DNA of 64,000 nt from Pseudomonadota bacterium (GTDB taxonomy: Bacteria; Pseudomonadota; Alphaproteobacteria; Rhizobiales; Hyphomicrobiaceae): NCBI GenBank assembly GCA_018242215.1, contig JAFECG010000027.1:200001-264000 (forward strand). Reading direction: 5' to 3'. This document shows, piece by piece, positions 17,572 through 26,278 of the stretch. Made by a program: the position numbers and the translations under genes. Position 1 is the stretch's first letter, and every line of letters begins with the position of its first letter. The notes beneath the pieces are model-generated. The model had not been told where the DNA came from. It ran no database searches and saw only the letters and a list, made by a program, of their open reading frames with translations.

Positions 17572-19863
17572 TTAACCGTCGATCGCGACGCGTTCCTTTT
17601 CCGCGAATTGCTGCAAGGACATGCGCACGTCTTTCGCACCCTCTTTCAAAAGATCGTCGACGAACGCGCTCGCCTTTCGGGCATCGAGAGAGAGCACCAT
17701 CGACTTGATGGGACCGATCGAAGCCGGCGCCATTGACAAGGACCTGAAGCCGAGCGCTATCAGTGTCATGGCTTCGAGGGGACGCCCGGCCATCTCGCCG
17801 CACAACGTCACCGGCACGTCGTACGTGTTTGCAGCCGTGATCAGCGCCCTGAGCGCACGCAACGGCGCAGGCGCCAGAACGTCGAAGCGGCTTGCGACCC
17901 GCGCGTTCGTCCGATCGGCGGCAAACATAAACTGCATCAGGTCATTGGAGCCGACCGAGACGAAATCGACCCGCGTCAGGAAAGCATCGAGTTCGAACAG
18001 GAGTGCCGGAACCTCGAACATCGCTCCGACGAGAACCTTATCGGGCAGCGGATGACCATGCTCCGTCAGAAATGCCTTTTCGCGTTCGATCAGGGCGCGG
18101 ATGGCGACAAGCTCGTATCCCGCGGATACCATCGGGATCATCACCCGCAATTCGCGCCCGACAGCAGCTTTGAGCAGCGCGCGCACCTGCAGACGGAAAA
18201 GCTCCGGGCGATCGAGGGCCATGCGGATCGCACGCCACCCCATGGCCGGGTTTTCTTCCTTCGGTTGACGAAGATAAGGCAGCACCTTGTCGCCGCCGAT
18301 ATCGAGCGTCCGGAACACCACGGGCTTTCCGCGGGCTTCATCGATGACGGCCTTATAAAGCTGCGTCTGACGGTCGAGCCGCGGAAACGCCTCCGACAGC
18401 ATGAACTGCAGCTCCGTGCGATAGAGCCCAATGCCGTCGGCCCCCGACTCATCCAGGTGTGGCATATCCACGAGGAGGCCAGCGTTCATCATCAGGGCGA
18501 TCGGCACCCCGTCCGCCGTAATCGCCGGACGATCGCGCAACGACTGATAGCGCTTCTGCCGGCGGGCGCGGAAACGCACCTTGTCCGAATAGGCCGAGAT
18601 CAGCTCGCCGGTGGGTCTGAGATGAACTTCGCCTGTCACAGCATCGACGATCGCCGCATCGCCCGCCGAGACGCGATCGACAATGCCTGCGGCCTGCCCG
18701 ATCGCAGCGATGCCGAGCGCCTTCGCGACAACGGCGACATGGCTCTGGCTCGAGCCGTCTTCAACGACGAGCCCCCTCAGACGGCTCCGGTCGTAGTCGA
18801 GCAACTCAGCCGGGCCCATTGTCCGGGCGACGAGAATCGTATCGGGCGGCAGTCCGCCGTCGTCCTCCGAACTTTTGAGCCGCCCCGCCAGCACACGTAA
18901 CAGCCGGTCGGAAAGGTCGTCGAGATCACGCTGCCGTTCGCGCCAATAGCTGTCGTGCTGCTTGAGCATGCGCGTGCGCATCGCGTTCTGGACGCGCTCG
19001 ACAGCCGCTTCGGCGGTCAGCCCGCCCTCGACGGCTTCGCGAAGGCGGCGGTGCCAGCCCTTGTCATGGGCGAACATGCGATAGGCTTCGAGTACGTCCC
19101 GGTGCTCGCCCACGTTCGACAAATGCTCATGCTCGAACATCTCATCGATGTTCTTCTGAAGCTTGTCGAGCGCGAGCGCGAGCCGCTCGAGTTCGAGAGC
19201 CGGGTTCTCCGCCATCAGCTGCGTGACGACGATGCGCGGCTCGTGCAGAACCACATGCCCGAGCGCGATACCTTCCGAAAGCGGCTCACCCTCGACGACG
19301 AGCGGCTGCGAGCGCGAAGCTTCGATGGCCGCTACCGTCCCGGCCACTGAGCCAGACACGAGATTTTCCGCAATGACCATGGCGGTCGCCTGGAGAACCT
19401 CGACGTCCTCGTCGGAATATTCTCTCGGCGTCCTGTTCTGGATGACGAGCACGCCGAGCACCTGCCCCGAACGCGCGATCGGTACGGCGAGCAGCGAATG
19501 ATAGATTTCTTCGCCGGTTTCTGGCCGATAGGAGAATGCCGGGTGGCTTGACGCCTCGGGCTCGTTGACGGTGACGCCAAGCTCCGCCGCCCGCCCAACG
19601 AGACCCTCGCCGCGCTTCAGCCGCGTCGAATGCACCGCACCGGGGTTGAGTCCTTCCGACGCGAAAAGCTCAAGCGAGCCGTCTTGTCGCTTCAGATAGA
19701 TCGAGCACACCTCGGCGACCATGACGCCCGAAATCTGACGGACGATGCGATCGAGCTTTTCTTGCCCGTCCCCACCATCGGCCATGATCTCGCGCAGATG
19801 GCGCATGATGACCCGGAGCGAGGTCTCGCTCGGTAAGGGTCTGGGATCATCGCGCCGAACCAT
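17572..19863 (-). CDS. ptsP: PTS-Ntr enzyme I (phosphoenolpyruvate-protein phosphotransferase with GAF domain)
   Basis: A 763-residue protein. A GAF domain (about 20-160; the E-V-C-S-I-Y-L strand and later G-V-L-V-I-Q-N) is joined to a complete PTS enzyme I module. The phospho-His segment is ILVARTMGPAEL followed by VEDGSSQSHVAVVAKALG with the active His. The PEP-binding domain carries G-I-G-L-Y-R-T-E-x-x-F, R-T-L-D-I-G-G-D-K, E-x-P-A-L and the S-V-G-S-N-D-L-M-Q-F motif. It starts the nitrogen-related phosphorelay to NPr and EIIANtr, which controls K+ and carbon/nitrogen balance rather than sugar import. Its pairing with lysC is a conserved arrangement in Rhizobiales. Confidence 0.95.
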   Translation of the reverse strand: MVRRDDPRPLPSETSLRVIMRHLREIMADGGDGQEKLDRIVRQISGVMVAEVCSIYLKRQDGSLELFASEGLNPGAVHSTRLKRGEGLVGRAAELGVTVNEPEASSHPAFSYRPETGEEIYHSLLAVPIARSGQVLGVLVIQNRTPREYSDEDVEVLQATAMVIAENLVSGSVAGTVAAIEASRSQPLVVEGEPLSEGIALGHVVLHEPRIVVTQLMAENPALELERLALALDKLQKNIDEMFEHEHLSNVGEHRDVLEAYRMFAHDKGWHRRLREAVEGGLTAEAAVERVQNAMRTRMLKQHDSYWRERQRDLDDLSDRLLRVLAGRLKSSEDDGGLPPDTILVARTMGPAELLDYDRSRLRGLVVEDGSSQSHVAVVAKALGIAAIGQAAGIVDRVSAGDAAIVDAVTGEVHLRPTGELISAYSDKVRFRARRQKRYQSLRDRPAITADGVPIALMMNAGLLVDMPHLDESGADGIGLYRTELQFMLSEAFPRLDRQTQLYKAVIDEARGKPVVFRTLDIGGDKVLPYLRQPKEENPAMGWRAIRMALDRPELFRLQVRALLKAAVGRELRVMIPMVSAGYELVAIRALIEREKAFLTEHGHPLPDKVLVGAMFEVPALLFELDAFLTRVDFVSVGSNDLMQFMFAADRTNARVASRFDVLAPAPLRALRALITAANTYDVPVTLCGEMAGRPLEAMTLIALGFRSLSMAPASIGPIKSMVLSLDARKASAFVDDLLKEGAKDVRMSLQQFAEKERVAIDG

Positions 19864-19954
19864 CGTGTTTTGCCTATCGCCTCGCCGGCAAATTCTGCCC
19901 GCAGATCGCTAATTGTTTCACAAGGAGACGAAGGCCGATAAGAGCGCCGTCTCT

Positions 19955-21217
19955 CTAGTCCTTGTCGAGCCCGTAGGCTGAATGCAACGCGCGAACCGCG
20001 AGTTCGGCGTAAGCGGCGTCTATCAACACGCTGACTTTGATTTCGGATGTCGAAATCGCGTGGATATTGATGCCCTTTTCCGAGAGCGTCTTGAACATCT
20101 GCGCCGCGACGCCCGCATGGCTGCGCATACCCACGCCGATCACCGAAATCTTCACGACGTCGGCCGAGCTTTGTACATCGAAATGACCGATATCTGCTTT
20201 CGCTTTTTTCAGAACGTCGAGCGCGCGCGTCAACTCCGCCGCCTGCACGGTGAAGGTCATGTCCGTATGCTTGCCGTCGGCGGCGACGTTCTGGACGATC
20301 ATGTCGACGTTGATATTGGCTTCCGAGAGCGGTCCGAAGATGCGTGCGGCGACGCCCGGTTTGTCGTCGACCTTGAGAAGCGTCACTTTCGCTTCATCCT
20401 TCGCGTAGGCGATGCCGCTCACGACCTGCTGTTCCACGATCTCATCCTCATCGCATACGATAGTGCCGATATCTTCGATGCTGTCGGCCTTGAACGGCTT
20501 CATGGCGTCCGGCGCGACAAAGCTCGAAAGCACCCGTGTCTTCACTTTGTACACCATCGCCAATTCGACCGAGCGCGTCTGCAGGACCTTCGATCCGAGC
20601 GATGCCATCTCGAGCATCTCTTCGTAGGACACCTTTGCCAGCCGTTTGGCTTTCGCGACGATCCGCGGATCGGTCGTGTAGACGCCATCGACGTCAGTGT
20701 AGATGTCGCACACGTCGGCTTCGAGCGCGACGGCAATCGCAACCGCACTCGTATCCGATCCGCCTCGCCCGAGCGTCGCGATTCGGTTCTCGACGGGCTC
20801 GATCCCCTGGAAGCCGGTGATGACGGCGATCTCGCCGCCCTCGATCTGCTTCCTGATCTCTTCGCCCGGAATATCGGCAATGCGCGCTGCACCATGCGCA
20901 TTGTCGGTCTTCACCGGGACCTGCCAGCCTGTCCACGACCGCGCCCGGAGACCCATCGCCTGCAAAGTGATGGCGAGAAGGCCCGCCGTCACCTGCTCGC
21001 CCGTTGCCACGACGGCATCATATTCCCGGGCGTCGTAGAGAGGAGACGCTTCCTTGACCCACGCCACGAGCTGGTTCGTCACGCCCGCCATTGCCGATAC
21101 GACGACGGCGACCTTGTTGCCGGCGTCGACCTCACGCTTCACGTGCCGCGCGACGTTCTGGATACGCTCGATATTGGCGACAGACGTCCCGCCAAATTTC
21201 ATCACGACCGTCGCCAT
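19955..21217 (-). CDS. lysC: Aspartate kinase
   Basis: A 420-residue enzyme that phosphorylates aspartate in the first step of lysine, threonine, methionine and diaminopimelate synthesis. The start MATVVMKFGGTSVAN follows AGGAAGCG and gives the N-terminal kinase motif KFGGTSV; a frame extending to 21337 adds nothing recognisable. The kinase domain shows TGEQVTAGL, RGGSDTSA and TDVDGVYTTDPR. The C-terminal third has two ACT domains (about 265-335 and 345-415), as in the lysine/threonine-sensitive single-gene form. Feedback inhibition is therefore likely. It stands 91 bases upstream of ptsP on the same strand. Confidence 0.97.
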   Translation of the reverse strand: MATVVMKFGGTSVANIERIQNVARHVKREVDAGNKVAVVVSAMAGVTNQLVAWVKEASPLYDAREYDAVVATGEQVTAGLLAITLQAMGLRARSWTGWQVPVKTDNAHGAARIADIPGEEIRKQIEGGEIAVITGFQGIEPVENRIATLGRGGSDTSAVAIAVALEADVCDIYTDVDGVYTTDPRIVAKAKRLAKVSYEEMLEMASLGSKVLQTRSVELAMVYKVKTRVLSSFVAPDAMKPFKADSIEDIGTIVCDEDEIVEQQVVSGIAYAKDEAKVTLLKVDDKPGVAARIFGPLSEANINVDMIVQNVAADGKHTDMTFTVQAAELTRALDVLKKAKADIGHFDVQSSADVVKISVIGVGMRSHAGVAAQMFKTLSEKGINIHAISTSEIKVSVLIDAAYAELAVRALHSAYGLDKD

Positions 21218-21417
21218 GCTCGGAGCGCTTCCTGTGCCTGTGCAAATGTAAACGGACCCTGACTTGGGCCAAATGCGTACTAAAGATTTGGAATGAGTCC
21301 GGCGCTTCTTAGCGGCTCGCGCGCCCCCCGGCAACAACCGAAAATCAACCGGTTTGGGTCAATGGCTTGACAAGATGAGCGTCGGGCTGACGAGTAGGGC
21401 TAAGGACGGAGACAAAG

Positions 21418-22185
21418 ATGACCGCACCGCAGCAATCCGGCGCCACTGAACGCACCCTCGACGCCGACGAGGTCGAGCGCTTTTCCCGCCTCGCGTCCGA
21501 ATGGTGGAACCCACGGGGAAAATTTCGTCCTCTGCACCAGATCGGGCCGCCACGCCTATCGTTCATCCACGATTCCGCGGTTGCGTTGTTCGGCCGCGAC
21601 CCTAAGGCGCTCAGACCTCTGTCCGGGCTGACGGCGGTCGACATCGGTTGCGGCGGCGGCTTGGTTTCGGAGCCGCTCGCGCGCATGGGTCCAGCGGTCA
21701 CCGCGATCGATCCGTCCGAAAAGAACATCGCAATCGCCAGGAGTCACGCGGAGGGACAGGGACTTACAATCGACTATCGCCCCGCTCGCGTCGAGGATCT
21801 CGTCCAAGAGCAACGGTCGTTCGACATCGTTGCCTGCCTCGAGGTCGTCGAGCATGTCCCCGACCCCGCGAAATTCATCGGGGAATGCGCGGCGCTGGTG
21901 AAGCCCGGCGGCCTTGCCGTCTTTTCAACGCTGAACCGGACATTCAAGGCATGGGCGCTCGCGATCGTCGGCGCAGAATACGTCCTCGGTTGGTTGCCGC
22001 GCGGGACCCATCAGTGGGATCGTTTCATCACACCTGATGAGCTTGCCGGTTATGCCAGGGCCGCCGGGCTGGACGACATAGGCTTTGAAGGCATCACGTA
22101 TAATCCGCTGCAGGACGTCTGGTCGCGGAACCCGGATACCGACGTGAATTACCTGATGTCGGCGCGGAAACCGAAATTGGCTTGA
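21418..22185 (+). CDS. ubiG: Ubiquinone biosynthesis O-methyltransferase
   Basis: A 255-residue SAM-dependent methyltransferase performing both O-methylation steps of ubiquinone synthesis at the membrane surface. The UbiG signature W-W-x-P-x-G-x-F-x-x-L-H occurs near residues 27-40 (EWWNPRGKFRPLH). SAM motif I is VDIGCGGGLVSEP, motif II is D-I-V-A-C-L-E-V-V-E-H-V, and R-T-F-K-A-W-A-L lies further on. GGAGAC precedes the ATG by six bases. It is divergent from lysC, a common alphaproteobacterial order, and may be read together with the rhomboid gene 50 bases downstream. Confidence 0.97.
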   Translation: MTAPQQSGATERTLDADEVERFSRLASEWWNPRGKFRPLHQIGPPRLSFIHDSAVALFGRDPKALRPLSGLTAVDIGCGGGLVSEPLARMGPAVTAIDPSEKNIAIARSHAEGQGLTIDYRPARVEDLVQEQRSFDIVACLEVVEHVPDPAKFIGECAALVKPGGLAVFSTLNRTFKAWALAIVGAEYVLGWLPRGTHQWDRFITPDELAGYARAAGLDDIGFEGITYNPLQDVWSRNPDTDVNYLMSARKPKLA

Positions 22186-22235
22186 CGGATTTTTGCCGGC
22201 ACGGGGCAACGCTGTTTTGACTGGGGGGATGGCCG

Positions 22236-22895
22236 ATGTTTCCGATTGGCGATGACGATTCCCAAGTTCGCATCTCGCCGATCGTCACGACAGGTTTGAT
22301 CGTCGTCAACATCCTCGTCTTTCTCGTCGAACTGAACGGAGGCGACGCGCTCGTCCAGAAATGGGCTTTCGTCCCGAGCCGCTTCGCCGAAGATCCCGCA
22401 TCGAACTGGCCGACCATCTTCACCGCCATGTTCATGCACGGTGGCTGGCTGCACCTCTTCGGCAACATGCTCTATCTCTACATCTTCGGCGACAACGTCG
22501 AAGAGAGCTTCGGCCACGTCAAATTTCTGATCTTCTATCTCGTCGCCGGCATCGCCGCGACGTTTGCGCAATACGCTTTGAACGAAAACTCGAGCATCCC
22601 GAATCTTGGCGCCTCGGGAGCAATCGCCGGTGTGCTCGGCGCTTACATTCTTCTTTTTCCTCAGGCCCGTGTCGACGTGCTCGTCGGCCGCATGATCACG
22701 TCGATGCCCGCACTGATCGTCATCGGCTTCTGGTTCGTGCTTCAGCTCTTCAGCGGCGCCGGCTCGATCGTGCAGACGAACGAAACAGCCGACACCGGTG
22801 GCGTCGCCTATATGGCCCACGTCGGAGGCTTCGTCGCGGGCCTTGCAATCGCACTTTTATTCAAGGGACGCGGAGGTCCGCCGCGAACCGTCTGA
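22236..22895 (+). CDS. Rhomboid-family intramembrane serine protease
   Basis: A 219-residue membrane protein with six to seven hydrophobic helices. Rhomboid signatures are complete: M-F-M-H-G-G-W-L-H-L-F-G-N-M in the L1/TM2 region (about 69-82), the catalytic serine in GASGAIAGVLGA (Ser about 129), and the catalytic His in the last helix (Y-M-A-H-V-G-G-F-V-A-G). It should cut single-pass membrane substrates inside the bilayer; substrates are unknown. GGGGGGA precedes the ATG. A bidirectional terminator follows about 50 bases after the stop. Confidence 0.93.
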   Translation: MFPIGDDDSQVRISPIVTTGLIVVNILVFLVELNGGDALVQKWAFVPSRFAEDPASNWPTIFTAMFMHGGWLHLFGNMLYLYIFGDNVEESFGHVKFLIFYLVAGIAATFAQYALNENSSIPNLGASGAIAGVLGAYILLFPQARVDVLVGRMITSMPALIVIGFWFVLQLFSGAGSIVQTNETADTGGVAYMAHVGGFVAGLAIALLFKGRGGPPRTV

Positions 22896-22944
22896 CGTGT
22901 GTGATAACCGCACGCCGAAAAAGATCCGTTCCCTCGCGCAAAAG

Positions 22945-22973
22945 AAAACGCCCGACAAAAGGCCGGGCGTTTT
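22945..22973. terminator. Bidirectional terminator between convergent genes
   Basis: AAAACGCCCG (22945-22954) pairs perfectly with CGGGCGTTTT (22964-22973), with a purine-rich loop. The A/T ends give U-runs in both directions. It separates the plus-strand rhomboid gene from the minus-strand transporter. Confidence 0.9.
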
Positions 22974-23000
22974 GCTAATGAAGCTTTACTGCGACCGGCT

Positions 23001-24308
23001 TTATTCGCGATCGCCCGATTCGAGCTGGCGGCTCATGGCGAGTGCGAGCAGTGTGCAGACCGCGCCCGACAAGAGGTATCCGCCCGCAGCCATCAATCCG
23101 AAATGGCTCGACAGCCAAAGGGCAACGAAGGGCGCAAAACCGGCGCCGACGAGCCACGCGAGGTCCGTCGTCAAGGCCGAGCCGGTGTAACGATAAATCT
23201 TCGCGAAGTTCGAGGCGACCGCACCGGACGCCTGTCCGAATGACAGACCGAGCAGGATGAAACCGGAAACCATGAAGATGATCTCACCGACGTCACCGCC
23301 ATTGAGAAGCTGAGGCGCGAAGCCGCTGAACGCCGCGATGGCGGCAGCCGTGGCCGAGAGTAGATTTCTCCGCCCGACGCGATCGGCGACGTACCCCGAC
23401 AACACGATCGTCACAAGTCCGACGACGGCGCCCACGATCTCGATGATCAGGAAGCGCGCGGGACTCTGGTCCGTGAAGAGGAACACCCACGACAGCGGAA
23501 ACACCGTCACCATGTGAAACAAGGCGAAGCTCGCGAGCGGCGCGAATGCACCGATCACCACGTGAAAGCCTTCCTTTTCGAGCGTCTCGCCGACCGGCAT
23601 CGGTTCGAGCTCCTGCTGCTCGAAATGCTCCATGTATTCCGGCGTTGCGACCATGCGCAGGCGGGCAAACAGCGCGACGACATTGATCGCGAAGGCGACG
23701 AAGAACGGATAACGCCAGCCCCAATCGAGGAAATCTTCCGAGGAGAGGTTGGAGGCGAAATAGGCAAAGAGCGCCGCAGCCACCATCAGCCCAAGAGGTG
23801 CGCCAAGCTGCGGGATCATCGCATACCAGCCGCGGCGATGCTCCGGCGCGTTCATGGCAAGAAGAGAGGGAAGGCCGTCCCATTCGCCGCCGAGCGCAAG
23901 CCCCTGCCCGATCCGGAAGACCGCGAGCAGCAACGCAGCAACCCATCCGATCTGATCATAGCCCGGAAGGAAGGCGATCGCCACCGTGCAGGTGCCGAGC
24001 AGAAACAGCGTGATCGTCAGCTTCACGCCCCGTCCGTAGTGCCGGTCGAGAGCCATGAAAATGACTGTTCCGAGCGGCCGGGCGACGAAGGCAAGCGCGA
24101 AAATCGCGAACGAATATAGGGTGCCAGTCAGCGCATCGAGATGCGGGAAAATGAGTTTCGGAAAGACGATGACCGAAGCGATGGCATAGACGAAAAAGTC
24201 GAAGAACTCCGACGTCCGCCCGATGATGACGCCGATGGCAATCTCGCCGGGACTCACATCGCCGTGCCGTGCATCATCATGTTCGAACGTGGCTGAGGCT
24301 CCACTCAT
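23001..24308 (-). CDS. MHS-family MFS transporter (metabolite:H+ symporter)
   Basis: A 435-residue, 12-helix transporter. The start (MSGASATFEH) is supported by AAGGAGC upstream and places the first helix (IAIGVIIGRTSEFFDFFVYA) near residue 25. Family signatures of the ProP/KgtP/ShiA-type metabolite:H+ symporters are present: E-F-F-D-F-F-V-Y in helix 1, R-P-L-G-x-x-I-F-x-x-x-D-R-x-G-R in loop 2-3 (here RPLGTVIFMALDRHYGRG), and R-I-G-Q-G-x-A-L-G-G-E-W. Likely substrates are organic acids or compatible solutes. No catabolic gene is adjacent; a 21-bp dyad lies 97 bases upstream and may be its operator. Confidence 0.9.
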   Translation of the reverse strand: MSGASATFEHDDARHGDVSPGEIAIGVIIGRTSEFFDFFVYAIASVIVFPKLIFPHLDALTGTLYSFAIFALAFVARPLGTVIFMALDRHYGRGVKLTITLFLLGTCTVAIAFLPGYDQIGWVAALLLAVFRIGQGLALGGEWDGLPSLLAMNAPEHRRGWYAMIPQLGAPLGLMVAAALFAYFASNLSSEDFLDWGWRYPFFVAFAINVVALFARLRMVATPEYMEHFEQQELEPMPVGETLEKEGFHVVIGAFAPLASFALFHMVTVFPLSWVFLFTDQSPARFLIIEIVGAVVGLVTIVLSGYVADRVGRRNLLSATAAAIAAFSGFAPQLLNGGDVGEIIFMVSGFILLGLSFGQASGAVASNFAKIYRYTGSALTTDLAWLVGAGFAPFVALWLSSHFGLMAAGGYLLSGAVCTLLALAMSRQLESGDRE

Positions 24309-24846
24309 CGGCCGCTCTTGCTCCTTGAACCATGCCCCGGCTCCGCGCACAAAATTTTTCGCGAGCCTCGAACTTAGCTTCTGTCCCGGGAGACACGGCG
24401 AGGGCATTGGGCAAATTGTCCAATGGTGCCAATGCCGCAGTCCGATCGTCGACGCGCCTTTTCCCCTTGTTCGCCAGACGATTGCCATCGCAAGATCGGC
24501 GCAGCCCTCGGACCTTTGGCACGGAGAAATGCCCTCGGTCCCGCTCAGTCGGACAAACGGTGCCTCACTGGCGTGTCATCGAAATTTGGTGGGTCGCACC
24601 TTCGTCCTGAATGGCAACAGGACCGAAAACCAGCTGTGGCGCGGATGGAGAAGTTTCCGAATCCAAAGTTTCGTGCGCTCCGGCCACGAGGGGCTCACCT
24701 CGATGAGGACACATCGTCGATGATGGCGCGAAAGCGACATGGACTTCCCGAAAGCCGATGCCGCAAAGCTAATCCTCGCCGACTTAAAGGCGCGTTCAGG
24801 GGATATCCGGGATTTTAATCTCCGAGGTCCACAGGACAGGACGTGA
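24309..24846. other. 538-base region with no supported gene
   Basis: Open frames here are short, mutually overlapping and lack ribosome-binding sites. The only strong signal is the dyad at 24405-24425. The remainder may be decayed sequence. Confidence 0.45.
24405..24425. promoter_or_regulatory. Near-perfect 21-bp dyad, putative operator of the MHS transporter gene
   Basis: The left arm CATTGGGC (24405-24412) and right arm GTCCAATG (24418-24425) flank AAATT, itself symmetrical around its central A; only one pair is a G-T wobble. It lies 97 bases upstream of the transporter start, a reasonable place for a repressor or activator site. The form resembles operators of dimeric regulators, but no regulator gene is adjacent. 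Confidence 0.5.
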
Positions 24847-25137
24847 TCACTGCTGCGTGCCGCCCTTGTCCTTTGGCGCAGGAGGGACGGATCGTTGCAT
24901 GGGCAAGAGCAATTCGTCCCCGCCCTCCTCGTCCTTCTGCAGATCCCGATGATGCGCGTTGCCGCGCTCGATCGGCACGACGGGCGCCGCTTCATACGCC
25001 TTTTCAGCTTGTTGCTGAATTCGAATGCTCTCAGGAACGGAATCAGCGAATGCAATGGTCGCCGTCGCGGGAATTCCCAGTCCGACGATCGGGAAAAGGA
25101 GGAGATACATAAGCTCCGATTTTCGATGACACCGCAT
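24847..25137 (-). CDS. Small exported protein of unknown function
   Basis: A 96-residue protein. The start at 25137 is chosen because AAGGAGC lies just upstream; the frame extends to 25212 without a site. It has a signal-like hydrophobic stretch (about residues 10-32, LLLFPIVGLGIPATATIAFA) and a hydrophilic mature part with many Glu, Gln and Lys. I recognise no domain. Confidence 0.5.
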   Translation of the reverse strand: MRCHRKSELMYLLLFPIVGLGIPATATIAFADSVPESIRIQQQAEKAYEAAPVVPIERGNAHHRDLQKDEEGGDELLLPMQRSVPPAPKDKGGTQQ

Positions 25138-25390
25138 CTTATCAAAAGCTCCTTGGCGCTCGGTAAGCGTCCCGTCTCGTACTAAAATACTGCGACGACG
25201 AAGAAAGTTCAAACGGATCGCTCACGGTCATACGTTATATAGGTGCCAGCCGAACGGGGGGTTGTTGTTTGGCGGAGATTCTCCCGGGTTTCTTTTACGA
25301 AACATCAACTACCTGGACGGACCTCCCGACCACGCGCCGAAAAACCGGATAAAGTTTCTCTCATACTGTCTTCAAATCCCTTCCAATCGA

Positions 25391-25525
25391 ATGTTGTCGA
25401 TGACGAAACCCACCGATCCTTCCGACGATGGCCAGAAGCCCCCGGCGCACAATCCGGTCATGTTGACAATCCTCTGCGCGGTTTTGGTTGCACTTGCCAC
25501 CTGGACGATCTTCCTCGTCCGCTGA
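25391..25525 (+). CDS. Small single-span membrane protein
   Basis: About 44 residues (41 if the ATG at 25400 is used). A short hydrophilic Asp/Pro-rich N-terminus (TKPTDPSDDGQKPPAHNP) leads into one hydrophobic helix, VMLTILCAVLVALATWTIFL, and stops almost at once. The composition is like many uncharacterised small membrane proteins. No strong ribosome-binding site is visible, so it remains tentative. Confidence 0.4.
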   Translation: MLSMTKPTDPSDDGQKPPAHNPVMLTILCAVLVALATWTIFLVR

Positions 25526-25666
25526 GGGTTGAAGCAAGCCGACCTTGGCTGAGAGGAGCGCTCGGCCAGGGGCCGACAGTGGCTTGCGCCTTGCCGTCCC
25601 CTTCCTAAGTAGAAAGGTGTAGTTGGTGGAGTCTCGCGGCGGCCGAGAGAGAAGAAGGAGCACCCG

Positions 25667-25948
25667 ATGCGACAGGCAAGTCTGGCAGCCGCTGCCTTAA
25701 TTCTCAGCGCGGTGCCTACCTATGCACAATCGACGAATGGTAGTTCTCAGCCTTCTGGCGGCAATGAATCGATCATCAGAACGCCGCCATCAAGCAATGG
25801 GGCGAGTAACGGCAATTCAGGCAATATCGGAGCGCCGACCAGCACCTATCCGGCGCCGCTACGCGATCTGAACAATCCGTCGGTCACCTACGGAAACAAT
25901 GGCAGGTTCGTCAATCCGAACGTTGGCGGTGGCGTCAGGCGCCGATAG
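25667..25948 (+). CDS. Small exported Asn/Gly/Ser-rich protein
   Basis: A 93-residue protein with a well-placed AAGGAGC before the ATG. The signal peptide covers about residues 1-20 (cleavage at TYA-QS). The mature part is low-complexity (Asn, Gly, Ser, Pro), probably disordered, and ends V-G-G-G-V-R-R-R. Function unknown; it resembles short-lived secreted or periplasmic proteins of Hyphomicrobiales. Confidence 0.65.
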   Translation: MRQASLAAAALILSAVPTYAQSTNGSSQPSGGNESIIRTPPSSNGASNGNSGNIGAPTSTYPAPLRDLNNPSVTYGNNGRFVNPNVGGGVRRR

Positions 25949-26278
25949 ATCGTTTCGCCTTGCGATAAGCACGACATATTTCGACTAGGCACCGCAAACT
26001 GCGCCAATCCGGCTTCTTAGGCAACACGCCCACTTCGCAGCACATCCTCGTAGGTTTACTGAAGAAGGGCGGCGTCCTGCTGTCTCTTTAACGAACCACG
26101 GTCAGCCAGTTGTCTTCCCGGCAATTGTCCGCCTTCAGGGCGTTGCAAAAACGTTAAGCCGAGGTCGCGTCCAGCCTTTCTATTCTGCGATCATTGGCAC
26201 AACGTAGGTTGCACGGTCCTTTGACGTTGGTTCGAGACCGACGATCATCGGATCGCGTCGATATGCGGAGGCGCAGGA
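25949..26278. other. Region upstream of the bd-oxidase operon, no gene seen
   Basis: A 330-base stretch that should hold the cyd promoter. I looked for an FNR/Anr-type TTGAT-N4-ATCAA site and found none. GGAGG precedes the cydA start by about seven bases. Confidence 0.45.

Noticed and set aside
19982-21262. Plus-strand open frame of 426 codons opposite lysC
   Set aside because: Antisense shadow in high-GC DNA; no recognisable domain, and lysC is complete on the other strand.
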